A stretch of 64,000 nt of DNA from assembly GCA_031555935.1 (NCBI GenBank), contig JAVBTX010000022.1:62001-126000 (forward strand), in the 5' to 3' direction. Below the pieces are notes generated by a model. The model was not told the DNA's origin and made no database searches. It saw only the letters and a program-made list of their open reading frames with translations. The position numbers and the translations under genes are program-made. This DNA is from Roseburia_C sp031555935 (GTDB lineage Bacteria; Bacillota; Clostridia; Lachnospirales; Lachnospiraceae). Shown piece by piece: positions 1 through 6,760 of this stretch (position 1 is its first letter; every line of letters begins with the position of its first letter).

Positions 1-1
1 A

Positions 2-172
2 GAAATTGAGGACTGGGCCAGACGATGCAACGTATTTAAACCCAAATTACTGCGAAATTATAATGGGGTTCCCAGACAAGTGGACAGACTTATGACACTC
101 GGAAATGCAGTGATGCCACAGCAGGCACACCCTATTTTTAAGGCTATTGCAGAAATTGAATTGAGCCGGTAA
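2..172 (+). CDS. DNA (cytosine-5) methyltransferase, C-terminal fragment (cut by window edge)
   Basis: Only the last 56 codons are visible. They hold the motif X-like block around 'RLMTLGNAVMPQQAHPIF', which in C5-cytosine methyltransferases closes the SAM-binding core and is typical of small phage enzymes that methylate DNA against host restriction. The +1 neighbouring frame (3-95) over the same bases reads 'LNPNYCEIIMGFPDKWTDL' and then stops at 93-95. That string also looks like a methyltransferase segment, so the gene may carry a frameshift near base 92. Target specificity cannot be judged. The upstream part lies outside the window. Confidence 0.6.
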   Translation, partial: EIEDWARRCNVFKPKLLRNYNGVPRQVDRLMTLGNAVMPQQAHPIFKAIAEIELSR

Positions 173-205
173 ATCAAAGTTTAACAGCAAAAGGAAGGAT
201 ATTTT

Positions 206-454
206 ATGAGAAGAAAACCTAATAGATTAAAGATTGCATTGTGGTTTGTGTTTAAAAGCAATTTGAATATGCAGACAATGGATTGTGGCAAGTGTGGCGG
301 TGTAAATATTGAACCAGTGGAAGAAACAGAGAGAGATGAAACAGGATTGCATCAAGAAGTTGATGATATGATTATAAGGAGAAGATACCGCCATGCATAT
401 AAATGTTTAGATTGCGGTGCGGTATGTGCTGAAACACAATTGTGGATTTGGTAG
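206..454 (+). CDS. Small phage zinc-ribbon protein
   Basis: An 82-residue protein with two CxxC pairs about 37 residues apart (CGKC near residue 27, CLDC near residue 67). This is the usual four-cysteine zinc ribbon of small phage proteins that bind nucleic acid or protein. The start is supported by the SD 'aaggaagg' 7 bases upstream. The next gene starts 14 bases after its stop, so the two are probably co-transcribed in the prophage accessory region before the late genes. The family was not recognised and no role can be assigned beyond probable metal binding. Confidence 0.6.
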   Translation: MRRKPNRLKIALWFVFKSNLNMQTMDCGKCGGVNIEPVEETERDETGLHQEVDDMIIRRRYRHAYKCLDCGAVCAETQLWIW

Positions 455-468
455 AAAGGAAGGTTGAA

Positions 469-753
469 ATGAGCATAGCGGAAGTAATTGAAAGCATTGA
501 ACGTGATATGTTTGAAAGAACAGTTAAGGAGAATGAAAAGAAACAGTATTGCAGATACTGCGCAAACTTATGTGTCGGTGATGTGCCATATTGCGAAGAG
601 CAGAATCGAACAATGAGCGAAGCCACCGCCAAGACAGCAAATCACTGCAAAGATTTTGAATATAACCCCATAGATGCATTTAACCCAGACAAAGAGTATA
701 AGCCAAGGGAGCCAAAGAAAAAGCAGTGTGATGGGCAAGCGGAGCTATTTTAA
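469..753 (+). CDS. Cysteine-rich phage protein of unknown function
   Basis: A 94-residue protein with five cysteines clustered at CRYCANLC and PYC plus later NHC, giving a possible small zinc site between residues 28 and 60, and a charged C-terminus. The ATG at 469 is preferred over an in-frame ATG at 442 because the SD 'ggaagg' lies 6 bases before 469 and because 442 would overlap the upstream gene. The stop codon overlaps the start of the next small gene as TAATG. Similar Cys-rich small proteins occur in the DNA-metabolism regions of Clostridia phages. Function unknown. Confidence 0.55.
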   Translation: MSIAEVIESIERDMFERTVKENEKKQYCRYCANLCVGDVPYCEEQNRTMSEATAKTANHCKDFEYNPIDAFNPDKEYKPREPKKKQCDGQAELF

Positions 754-863
754 TGAGAATTGCCGGTACAGATTTCTCCGTACCGGCAAAATGTAAAAAA
801 ATTGACAATGGCCGCCAGTACGATGAAAAAGTATATGAATATATTTATCCCTGGGGAGGGTAA
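753..863 (+). CDS. 36-residue small phage protein
   Basis: A short reading frame starting at the ATG of the TAATG overlap with the upstream stop, with a GGAG SD 8 bases before. The product ends '..IDNGRQYDEKVYEYIYPWGG', a composition typical of real protein and unlike the neighbouring frames. A perfect 10-base inverted repeat lies inside its coding region. Translational coupling to the upstream gene is likely. Function unknown; it is too short for most gene callers. Confidence 0.45.
   Translation: MRIAGTDFSVPAKCKKIDNGRQYDEKVYEYIYPWGG
760..789. repeat. Perfect 10-bp inverted repeat
   Basis: TTGCCGGTAC at 760-769 and its exact reverse complement at 780-789 flank a 10-base loop. No U-run follows on either strand, so it is not a standard terminator. 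It could be an operator or an RNA hairpin that controls the small overlapping gene. Confidence 0.6.
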
Positions 864-961
864 CACTAGCGACCAAGATGATAATAACATAATTAACATA
901 TATTGACAATGGTAAGTTTTGCGAATTTATCAATAAAAGGCATATTTTGGTACTTTGATAA

Positions 962-990
962 TTGAATATTGATAGTTGGAGTGGTATAAT
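962..990 (+). promoter_or_regulatory. SigA-type promoter for the membrane-protein moron
   Basis: -35 TTGAAT at 962-967, a 17-base spacer, and a perfect -10 TATAAT at 985-990 preceded by TGG, an extended -10. It lies just before the gene at 1023. Confidence 0.75.
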
Positions 991-1022
991 TTGGGTATTA
1001 AAATGTGGAGGGGAGAAATACG

Positions 1023-1742
1023 TTGATAATATATGGACATGTTTATTTTAATCACGCAATAATTGTTAGCGAAAGGATGTTGAAGGAATTGCAGGATGCA
1101 ATTCTAGTGTTTTATGATTTGGTAGAATACAAGGCATATCTGTATAACGGAGACGAAATAGCATTTGATTCACTCGAAGAACTCACAAGCTATGATAATT
1201 ATGAAAACAGAAGAATAAAAAGATTAGTAGCAAGCTTTGGATATGACAATCAAATTTATTTCGAAAAAAACACATCCTTTATATCAAGTTATAAATATAC
1301 GGTACATTGCAAATATGCAACCAAAAATAATGATGAGAGTATCTTGTTTTCAAACAAAATAAAGGGTATTTTAAAGAAAGGAAGGAGGCCATTATATTAC
1401 ACTTTTATAACTAAAATATGTATGTTTCATTTTTTGGCTTTTTTGCTTGGGATATGGATTGCAGCAGTGATTTTTTTGCTGTTTAATGGTGGATTAAATA
1501 AAACAAGTGGAACAAATGAAAAACTGACCGAAAGCATTGGTATTGGTGTCTTATTTATGCTTATTGCCAATATAATAGCTTCCTTTTTGGAAAAAATACG
1601 TGAAAAAATAATGCCAGCACTAGCTTTTGACATAGGCGAGCAGATAAAAGTAAATGAACGTTTCAAGGACTTGGCTAGCAAGATTTTCTGGGGCATAATA
1701 GTTGCTTTCATTATGTCAATATTAACAGCAATTATTTTGTAA
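1023..1742 (+). CDS. Moron-type membrane protein with three C-terminal TM segments
   Basis: About 239 residues: a soluble N-terminal region of roughly 130 residues followed by hydrophobic segments near residues 135-156, 172-192 and 220-239. The TTG at 1023 is preferred because the SD 'ggaggggag' lies at normal spacing, whereas the in-frame GTG at 1005 overlaps that SD. The gene has its own extended -10 promoter upstream and a rho-independent terminator directly after it, so it is expressed independently of the phage operon, as morons are. No family was recognised. A role in superinfection exclusion or host protection is a guess from context only. Confidence 0.7.
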   Translation: MIIYGHVYFNHAIIVSERMLKELQDAILVFYDLVEYKAYLYNGDEIAFDSLEELTSYDNYENRRIKRLVASFGYDNQIYFEKNTSFISSYKYTVHCKYATKNNDESILFSNKIKGILKKGRRPLYYTFITKICMFHFLAFLLGIWIAAVIFLLFNGGLNKTSGTNEKLTESIGIGVLFMLIANIIASFLEKIREKIMPALAFDIGEQIKVNERFKDLASKIFWGIIVAFIMSILTAIIL

Positions 1743-1749
1743 AAACTTT

Positions 1750-1781
1750 ACCAACTATCAATATTAGGTAGTTGGTTTTTT
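1750..1781 (+). terminator. Rho-independent terminator of the moron
   Basis: Stem CCAACTA (1751-1757) / TAGTTGG (1769-1775) followed by six T. It ends the transcript of the gene at 1023-1742. Confidence 0.8.
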
Positions 1782-1802
1782 AATGCAAAAAAGGAGGATA
1801 AC

Positions 1803-2225
1803 TTGGAAAAGAATATACTAAATGAATACATAGATGCATGTGAACTAGTAAAAGAAACAGAGCATGAAATAAATAAGATAAAGCGAAAGAAGAAAACAAT
1901 TGTTATGGACCATGTAAAGGGGAGTAATCCAGACTACCCATATCAAGCGCGGAACTTTCACATGGCAGGCGGTATATTTACTTATGCCGATGATAAGCAA
2001 CTTCGGTTATGGGAACATGTACTTGTACAGCGAAAGACCAAGGCGGAGGAAGTTAAGATAAACGTGGAAGAATTCATGAACACAATCCCAATGAGGATGC
2101 AGCGGATAATCAAATATAAATATTTTGAGGGATTATCATGGGAGCAAGTAGCAGATAGGATTGGACGGAAGGCAACCGGGGATAGCGTAAGAATGGAAAT
2201 GGAACGATTCCTGAAAGAAAAGTGA
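1803..2225 (+). CDS. Phage late-gene transcription regulator, sigma-like (ArpU/RinA/DUF1492 type)
   Basis: A 140-residue protein with a charged N-terminal half and a C-terminal sigma region 4-like helix-turn-helix near residues 100-138 (core 'IIKYKYFEGLSWEQVADRIG'). Proteins of this kind in Gram-positive phages sit just before the terminase small subunit and switch on packaging and structural genes. The TTG start at 1803 follows the strong SD 'aaaggagg'. Directly downstream lie three spaced TGTTCG boxes and an extended -10 element, a plausible target. Two independently transcribed cargo genes flank it. The family call is from sequence pattern and position. Confidence 0.7.
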   Translation: MEKNILNEYIDACELVKETEHEINKIKRKKKTIVMDHVKGSNPDYPYQARNFHMAGGIFTYADDKQLRLWEHVLVQRKTKAEEVKINVEEFMNTIPMRMQRIIKYKYFEGLSWEQVADRIGRKATGDSVRMEMERFLKEK

Positions 2226-2230
2226 ATGTT

Positions 2231-2272
2231 TGTTCGGTTTGTTCGGCATGTTCGTTTACGATGTGGTAATAT
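2231..2272 (+). promoter_or_regulatory. Candidate late promoter with three 9-bp operator repeats
   Basis: TGTTCG recurs at 2231, 2240 and 2249, an exact 9-base period, followed by an extended -10 (TGG + TAATAT at 2264-2272) with no good -35 box. The repeats fill the place where the -35 would be, as expected for an activator-dependent promoter. Inferred to be the target of the regulator encoded just upstream. Confidence 0.45.
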
Positions 2273-2362
2273 GCTATTAATCAGTAGTAGGTAATACACT
2301 GAATACGAAATCTTTCATAAACTATGGGTGTCCTAACCGGCACCCACCTCCCCGAAGATTGG

Positions 2363-2388
2363 CACTTACAGAAATGTAGGTGTTTTTT
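2363..2388 (+). terminator. Rho-independent terminator in the late leader
   Basis: Stem CACTTAC (2363-2369) / GTAGGTG (2376-2382), one G-U pair, followed by TTTTTT. A smaller hairpin TGGGTG/CACCCA (2325-2346) precedes it. A transcript from the -10 at 2267 would end here unless antiterminated. Confidence 0.7.
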
Positions 2389-2389
2389 G

Positions 2390-2418
2390 TTGATTATTTG
2401 CATTTGGTAATGTAGAAT
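2390..2418 (+). promoter_or_regulatory. SigA-type promoter for the RelA/SpoT-domain gene
   Basis: -35 TTGATT (2390-2395), 17-base spacer, -10 TAGAAT (2413-2418). It lies directly after a terminator and 26 bases before the gene start. Confidence 0.65.
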
Positions 2419-2444
2419 GAAAATATAGTGGGAGGTGCTTACAT

Positions 2445-3467
2445 ATGAGTGAGAGAATACAAGAAATATCAAATTGGTATGATGTAAACAAAGATGTATA
2501 CGAACGTTTTTCTAAAGAGATATCAAATATTATTGAAAAAATCCTTAAGAAAAATAACATTCCTTTTCATAGTATAAGTTATAGAACTAAGGAAAAAGGG
2601 AGCTTTTTAACTAAGAGCCAAAAAGAAAAATATAGCAATCCAATGGAGGAAATACTTGATATAGCCGGAATAAGAATAATTGCGTATACGAATCAAGATG
2701 TTATTAAAATTTGTGAAGTGATAAAAAATCAGTTTTTGGTTGATGCCGATAATTCCGGTGATAAAGCTGAGATTTTGAGCGAAGATAGGGTGGGGTATTT
2801 ATCGGTTCATTTTATTGTTCAACTTAGCAAAAACAGAGCAGACCTACCAGAATATGAAGAATTCAAGGATTTAAAGGGAGAAATTCAAGTCAGAACACTA
2901 TTACAGCATGCATGGGCAGAAATAGAACATGATAAAAATTACAAATTTTCCGGAGTATTACCTAAAGATATTAAAAGGCGCTTTCATTTAGTTGCAGGGG
3001 TATTAGAAATGATGGATAAAGAGTTTGATAGTTTATCCAGAGATATTGATGAATATGTACAAGAAATAAAAGAAAAGACGAAAGAAGAAGATTTTAATGT
3101 TGATATTGATTCAACAACACTGAAAGAATATCTTTTGTACAAACGCAGCAAAAAGGATATTGAGTTTGAGGATAAAGGGGAAGTTAATTATAAAGTCATA
3201 GATGAACTTAAAAAATTTGGATTTAACAAAATTAAAGATATCGAAAAGTGTTTATCTAATACGGAAGTAGAAATTCGAGACACTTCCTCCGCTGGATTGT
3301 TAAGAGATTTAATGATTATTAGCGATGCAAAAAAATATTTTGAAGATTCGTTTCAAGGTTATTGGGGTGGATATACTGATGAGGATTTGAGCTTCTGGGT
3401 TGAAAGTGGCGTTCAAAACATTGAAATGTATTTAAGACATCATGACATTCGCAGAATTGTAGAATGA
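2445..3467 (+). CDS. RelA/SpoT-domain nucleotide pyrophosphokinase, possible toxSAS/defence protein
   Basis: A 340-residue protein with a complete synthetase-type RelA/SpoT domain (about residues 20-190) and no HD hydrolase domain. Visible motifs are the ATP/Mg site R47-x-K49 with S53, D72 in 'DIAGIR', the nucleotide-stacking Y118 in 'GYLSVH' (the usual Arg after Tyr is Leu), and 'EIQVRT' through H155, W157, E159, E161, H162, Y166, K167. The domain transfers pyrophosphate from ATP to a guanine nucleotide or, in toxSAS enzymes, to other nucleotides or tRNA. The C-terminal 140 residues match nothing I recognise. Own promoter and UUCG-loop terminator make it a moron between late regulator and terminase. 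Whether it makes (p)ppGpp or acts as an infection-triggered toxin cannot be told from sequence. Confidence 0.85.
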   Translation: MSERIQEISNWYDVNKDVYERFSKEISNIIEKILKKNNIPFHSISYRTKEKGSFLTKSQKEKYSNPMEEILDIAGIRIIAYTNQDVIKICEVIKNQFLVDADNSGDKAEILSEDRVGYLSVHFIVQLSKNRADLPEYEEFKDLKGEIQVRTLLQHAWAEIEHDKNYKFSGVLPKDIKRRFHLVAGVLEMMDKEFDSLSRDIDEYVQEIKEKTKEEDFNVDIDSTTLKEYLLYKRSKKDIEFEDKGEVNYKVIDELKKFGFNKIKDIEKCLSNTEVEIRDTSSAGLLRDLMIISDAKKYFEDSFQGYWGGYTDEDLSFWVESGVQNIEMYLRHHDIRRIVE

Positions 3468-3495
3468 TGTTTTGAGGATAAAATGAAAAGACATT

Positions 3496-3521
3496 AGAGA
3501 TAGCTTCGGCTGTCTCTTTTT
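3496..3521 (+). terminator. Strong rho-independent terminator with UUCG loop
   Basis: A 9-bp stem AGAGATAGC (3496-3504) / GCTGTCTCT (3509-3517) closes a TTCG tetraloop and is followed by TTTTTAT. It closes the RelA/SpoT cassette and lies just before the terminase genes. Confidence 0.85.
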
Positions 3522-3547
3522 ATATGCAGAAAGAAGGTGAGCTAGTA

Positions 3548-4072
3548 ATGGCATTAACAGCCAATCAAAAAATATTTACAGATGAATACCTGATAGACCT
3601 TAATGCCACAAGGGCATATAGGGTTGCATATCCAAAATGTAAAAAGGATGAAACAGCAGCGGCAGCCGGGGCAAGATTGTTAAGAAATGTTAAGGTTGCG
3701 GAATATATCAGCGAGCGGATGAAGGCCCGAGAACAGCGTACCGAGATAACCCAAGATAGAGTGCTTAAAGAATTGGAGAAACTAGCCTTCTTTGACCCAC
3801 GTAAGTTATTCCACGAGAACGGAACCCCGAAGGACATCACCGAACTAGACGACAGCACAGCAGCTTGTATCACCGGATTAGATGTTGCTGAATTACATAA
3901 TAGTGATGGAGAATTTGTTGGATATATTAAAAAATATAAGCTGACAGATAAGAAAGGCTCCTTAGAGTTGGCAGGGCGACATTTGGGCATGTGGAAAGAC
4001 AAGGTTGAGATTGGCGGAAGTGTGGAAGGTGTGGTGATTGTAAATGACATCCCAAAACCCGACACAGGTTAA
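3548..4072 (+). CDS. terS: Terminase small subunit
   Basis: A 174-residue protein of the Terminase_2 family, which recognises phage DNA and hands it to the large subunit for packaging. The N-terminus 'LTANQKIFTDEYLIDLNATR' is the typical start of the helix-turn-helix region (about residues 1-60), followed by a coiled oligomerisation part and a C-terminal tail. The ATG at 3548 is chosen over 3524 because the SD 'gaaggtgag' precedes it and the family begins with MxLTxxQxxF. The 3' end overlaps terL by 29 bases, which suggests translational coupling. Confidence 0.9.
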   Translation: MALTANQKIFTDEYLIDLNATRAYRVAYPKCKKDETAAAAGARLLRNVKVAEYISERMKAREQRTEITQDRVLKELEKLAFFDPRKLFHENGTPKDITELDDSTAACITGLDVAELHNSDGEFVGYIKKYKLTDKKGSLELAGRHLGMWKDKVEIGGSVEGVVIVNDIPKPDTG

Positions 4073-5330
4073 ACTGACAAATTTAATTGCACCATCCTTT
4101 TACAATCTGCATTGGGATATTATTAAACACAAACACACGCATTATAAACTTGATGGCGGTCGTGGTTCTACAAAATCATCCTTTTTATCAATAGAAATTA
4201 TTCTCGGGATGATGCAAGACCCAAAGGCAAATGCGATTGCGATGCGGAAGGTTGGAAGGTTTTTAGAGGAATCGGTATTTGAACAACTCCTTTGGGCAAT
4301 TGATGCGCTGGGCGTTACAGATAAATGGAAAGTCCGATATTCGCCATTAGGATTAACTTACAAACCATACGGCAATCGAATTATCTTCCGTGGTGCAGAC
4401 GACCCGCAGAAAATCAAGTCAGTAAAACTATCCAATGGATATTTTAAGTATATATGGTTTGAGGAAAGAGCAGAGTTTAGTGGAGCAGAAGAAGAAAGAA
4501 CAATACTTCAATCCCTGATGCGCGGCGGCACAGATTACTTTGTGTTCTATTCATGGAATCCACCCAAGAGTATGAATAACTGGGTGAATCAAGATGTACT
4601 GCTAGAGAGGCCAGACACCATTGTTAGTCATACCGACTATCGCACCGTGCCAGCGGAATGGCTTGGTGAACAATTCATCATTGAGGCGGAACACCTAAAA
4701 AAGACAAAGCCAAAAGCCTATGAGCATGAATACCTTGGTGTTGCAACAGGTACCGGCGGAGCAGTATTTGAAAATGTCAAAGTCAGAAAAATAACCGATG
4801 AAGAGTTAGCAAGGTTTGACAGAATACGGCATGGACTAGACTTCGGTTATGGAGCAGACCCATTGGCATATATAAAAATGCACTACGATAAGACGCGAAA
4901 GCGCCTTTTTTTGTTTGGCGAAATCTACAAGGTTAAGCTAGGAAATACAAAGGCGGCAGTTGAAATAAGAAAACTCAATCCAAACAACACACTTATAACG
5001 GCAGATTCAGAAGAACCCCGAGCAATAGCGGCACTGAATGAACTTGGACTAAGAATCATCGGAGCAAAGAAGGGACCTGGTTCTGTGGATTATGGAATAG
5101 AGTTTCTTGCTGACGAACTAGAAGAAATAATTATTGACCCAGAGCGGTGTCCGAACGCAGTGCGAGAATTTACCGGATACGAACTAGAAATGGACAAAAA
5201 CGGCAATTTCAAAGGTAGTTATCCAGACAAGGACAATCACACAATCGATGCCACACGCTACGGCATGGAAAGTGTTATGACAAGACGAACAGCAAAAATT
5301 CGCAGTAAACAAAAATTAGGAATCAGATAG
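4044..5330 (+). CDS. terL: Terminase large subunit (PBSX/SPP1 type)
   Basis: A 428-residue DNA-packaging motor and headful nuclease. The N-terminal ATPase shows Walker A 'GGRGSTKS' (38-45) and Walker B plus catalytic Glu 'YIWFEE' (136-141). The C-terminal RNase H-like nuclease shows the metal-binding Asp in 'GLDFGYGADP' (D265), 'TADSEEP' (D320) and 'HTIDATRYGM' near the end. Length is normal for the family. It starts inside terS and is followed after 11 bases by the portal gene, the usual packaging order. Confidence 0.95.
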   Translation: MTSQNPTQVKLTNLIAPSFYNLHWDIIKHKHTHYKLDGGRGSTKSSFLSIEIILGMMQDPKANAIAMRKVGRFLEESVFEQLLWAIDALGVTDKWKVRYSPLGLTYKPYGNRIIFRGADDPQKIKSVKLSNGYFKYIWFEERAEFSGAEEERTILQSLMRGGTDYFVFYSWNPPKSMNNWVNQDVLLERPDTIVSHTDYRTVPAEWLGEQFIIEAEHLKKTKPKAYEHEYLGVATGTGGAVFENVKVRKITDEELARFDRIRHGLDFGYGADPLAYIKMHYDKTRKRLFLFGEIYKVKLGNTKAAVEIRKLNPNNTLITADSEEPRAIAALNELGLRIIGAKKGPGSVDYGIEFLADELEEIIIDPERCPNAVREFTGYELEMDKNGNFKGSYPDKDNHTIDATRYGMESVMTRRTAKIRSKQKLGIR

Positions 5331-5341
5331 GAGTTGATAAA

Positions 5342-6760
5342 ATGTACACATTTACATACCCAGCAGAGGATTATGACGAGCTGAATATAGATAAACAGAA
5401 AATCCGAAAGCTGATAAACAAGCACAAGAACCTCGCAACAAAGTTTGAGGAAAATATGAAATATTATAAGGGTAAGCAAGCAATATTAAATCGTCCCAAG
5501 GAAGGTGATGCTCCAAATAATAAACTAGTCTGTAATCATGCCAAGGATATATCAGACACGGCATCTAGCTATTTTATCGGCGAACCAATATCTTACAAGA
5601 GCGATAAAGATATAAGCTTATTAACTGATACCTTGGAAGAAGCGGGAGCAGACGAAGTAGATGGCGACAACGGATTGGATTTATCTATTTACGGTATAAG
5701 CTACGATTACATCTATGCCAAGGAAGGAAAGACTGACCTAGCTATCAAAAATTTGCCGCCAACAAACACGTTCATCGTTCGCGATGACAGTATTGAGGAA
5801 AAGGAACTATTTGCAGTTTATTATTACGAGCAAAAAGACGACACAGACGAAACAAAAAAGAAATATACAGCAACAGTGCTGACAGAAAAATACAAGTATG
5901 TCCTCAACATTGACGATAGCGATAATGAGCAGGGTGTAGTAGAGGGACCAGAACCGCACTTCATGGGTGAAATACCAATCACAGAATATTGGAATAACAA
6001 GTTAGGAATTGGTGATTTTGAATTGCAAATACCACTAATAGATGCGTATAACGTTATCATGTCCGACCGGGTGAATGACAAGGAGCAGTTTATCGATTCC
6101 ATTCTTGCAATCTATGGCGCGCTTTTATCAGATGAGGACTACGAAGTCGACGAGAATGAAAATGGCGATGGCGAAGGAACCGGGAAGGCAATGAAAAAAT
6201 TACAAAGGGATAAACTGCTAGAATTACCAGAAGGAACCAAGGCTGAATATCTCACGCACACCTTTGATGAAGCAGGCATCGAACTACTTCGCAAAGCTAT
6301 TGAGCAGGATATACACAAGTTCAGTCATATCCCTTGCATGTCAGATGAAAGCTTCGGCGGCAATGTATCTGGTGTGGCAATGGAATTTAAGTTGCTAGGC
6401 ATGGAGAACATCACCAAGATAAAGACCAGATACTATAAAAAAGGAATCCGCAAGCGTTTACGGATATTTTCAAATTGGTTGAGTAAAAAGGGTAAGTCCG
6501 TGGATATAGCCGGAATCAAGCCAGTCTTTACAAGATGTATGCCAAAGAATTTGTTAGAAATATCACAGTGGGTATCTAACCTATGGGGCAAAGTCAGTAT
6601 GAAAACACTGCTATCCCAGATACCATTCGTTGACAATGTGGATGCCGAAATTGAAGCCGTCAAAGAAGAAGCCGAGGAAAATGCCAAGCGACAGCAGTCG
6701 ATATTTGGCAGTGACCCAAATACACCACTAGAGGATGACGAGGATGGCGAAGAAGCTTAG
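5342..6760 (+). CDS. Portal protein (SPP1 gp6-like)
   Basis: A 472-residue portal protein, the dodecameric vertex ring through which DNA enters the capsid. The N-terminal helices 'KQKIRKLINKHK' and the block 'NHAKDISDTASSYFIGEPI' are characteristic of the Phage_prot_Gp6 family, as are the late conserved stretch 'SDESFGGNVSGVAMEFKL' and an acidic C-terminal tail. Start ATG at 5342 follows the SD 'aggagttg'. The 3' end overlaps the next head gene by 17 bases. Size is normal for the family. Confidence 0.92.
   Translation: MYTFTYPAEDYDELNIDKQKIRKLINKHKNLATKFEENMKYYKGKQAILNRPKEGDAPNNKLVCNHAKDISDTASSYFIGEPISYKSDKDISLLTDTLEEAGADEVDGDNGLDLSIYGISYDYIYAKEGKTDLAIKNLPPTNTFIVRDDSIEEKELFAVYYYEQKDDTDETKKKYTATVLTEKYKYVLNIDDSDNEQGVVEGPEPHFMGEIPITEYWNNKLGIGDFELQIPLIDAYNVIMSDRVNDKEQFIDSILAIYGALLSDEDYEVDENENGDGEGTGKAMKKLQRDKLLELPEGTKAEYLTHTFDEAGIELLRKAIEQDIHKFSHIPCMSDESFGGNVSGVAMEFKLLGMENITKIKTRYYKKGIRKRLRIFSNWLSKKGKSVDIAGIKPVFTRCMPKNLLEISQWVSNLWGKVSMKTLLSQIPFVDNVDAEIEAVKEEAEENAKRQQSIFGSDPNTPLEDDEDGEEA

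Noticed and set aside
802..840. TTGACA at 802 and again at 903 as promoters
   Set aside because: No acceptable -10 at 16-18 bases for 802; only a weak one for 903. The promoter at 962-990 is much better.
808..906. Second short frame ending in 'TSDQDDNNIINIY' overlapping the 36-codon gene
   Set aside because: No SD, and the other frame has a coupled start and better composition. A past frameshift of the small gene is possible but cannot be shown.
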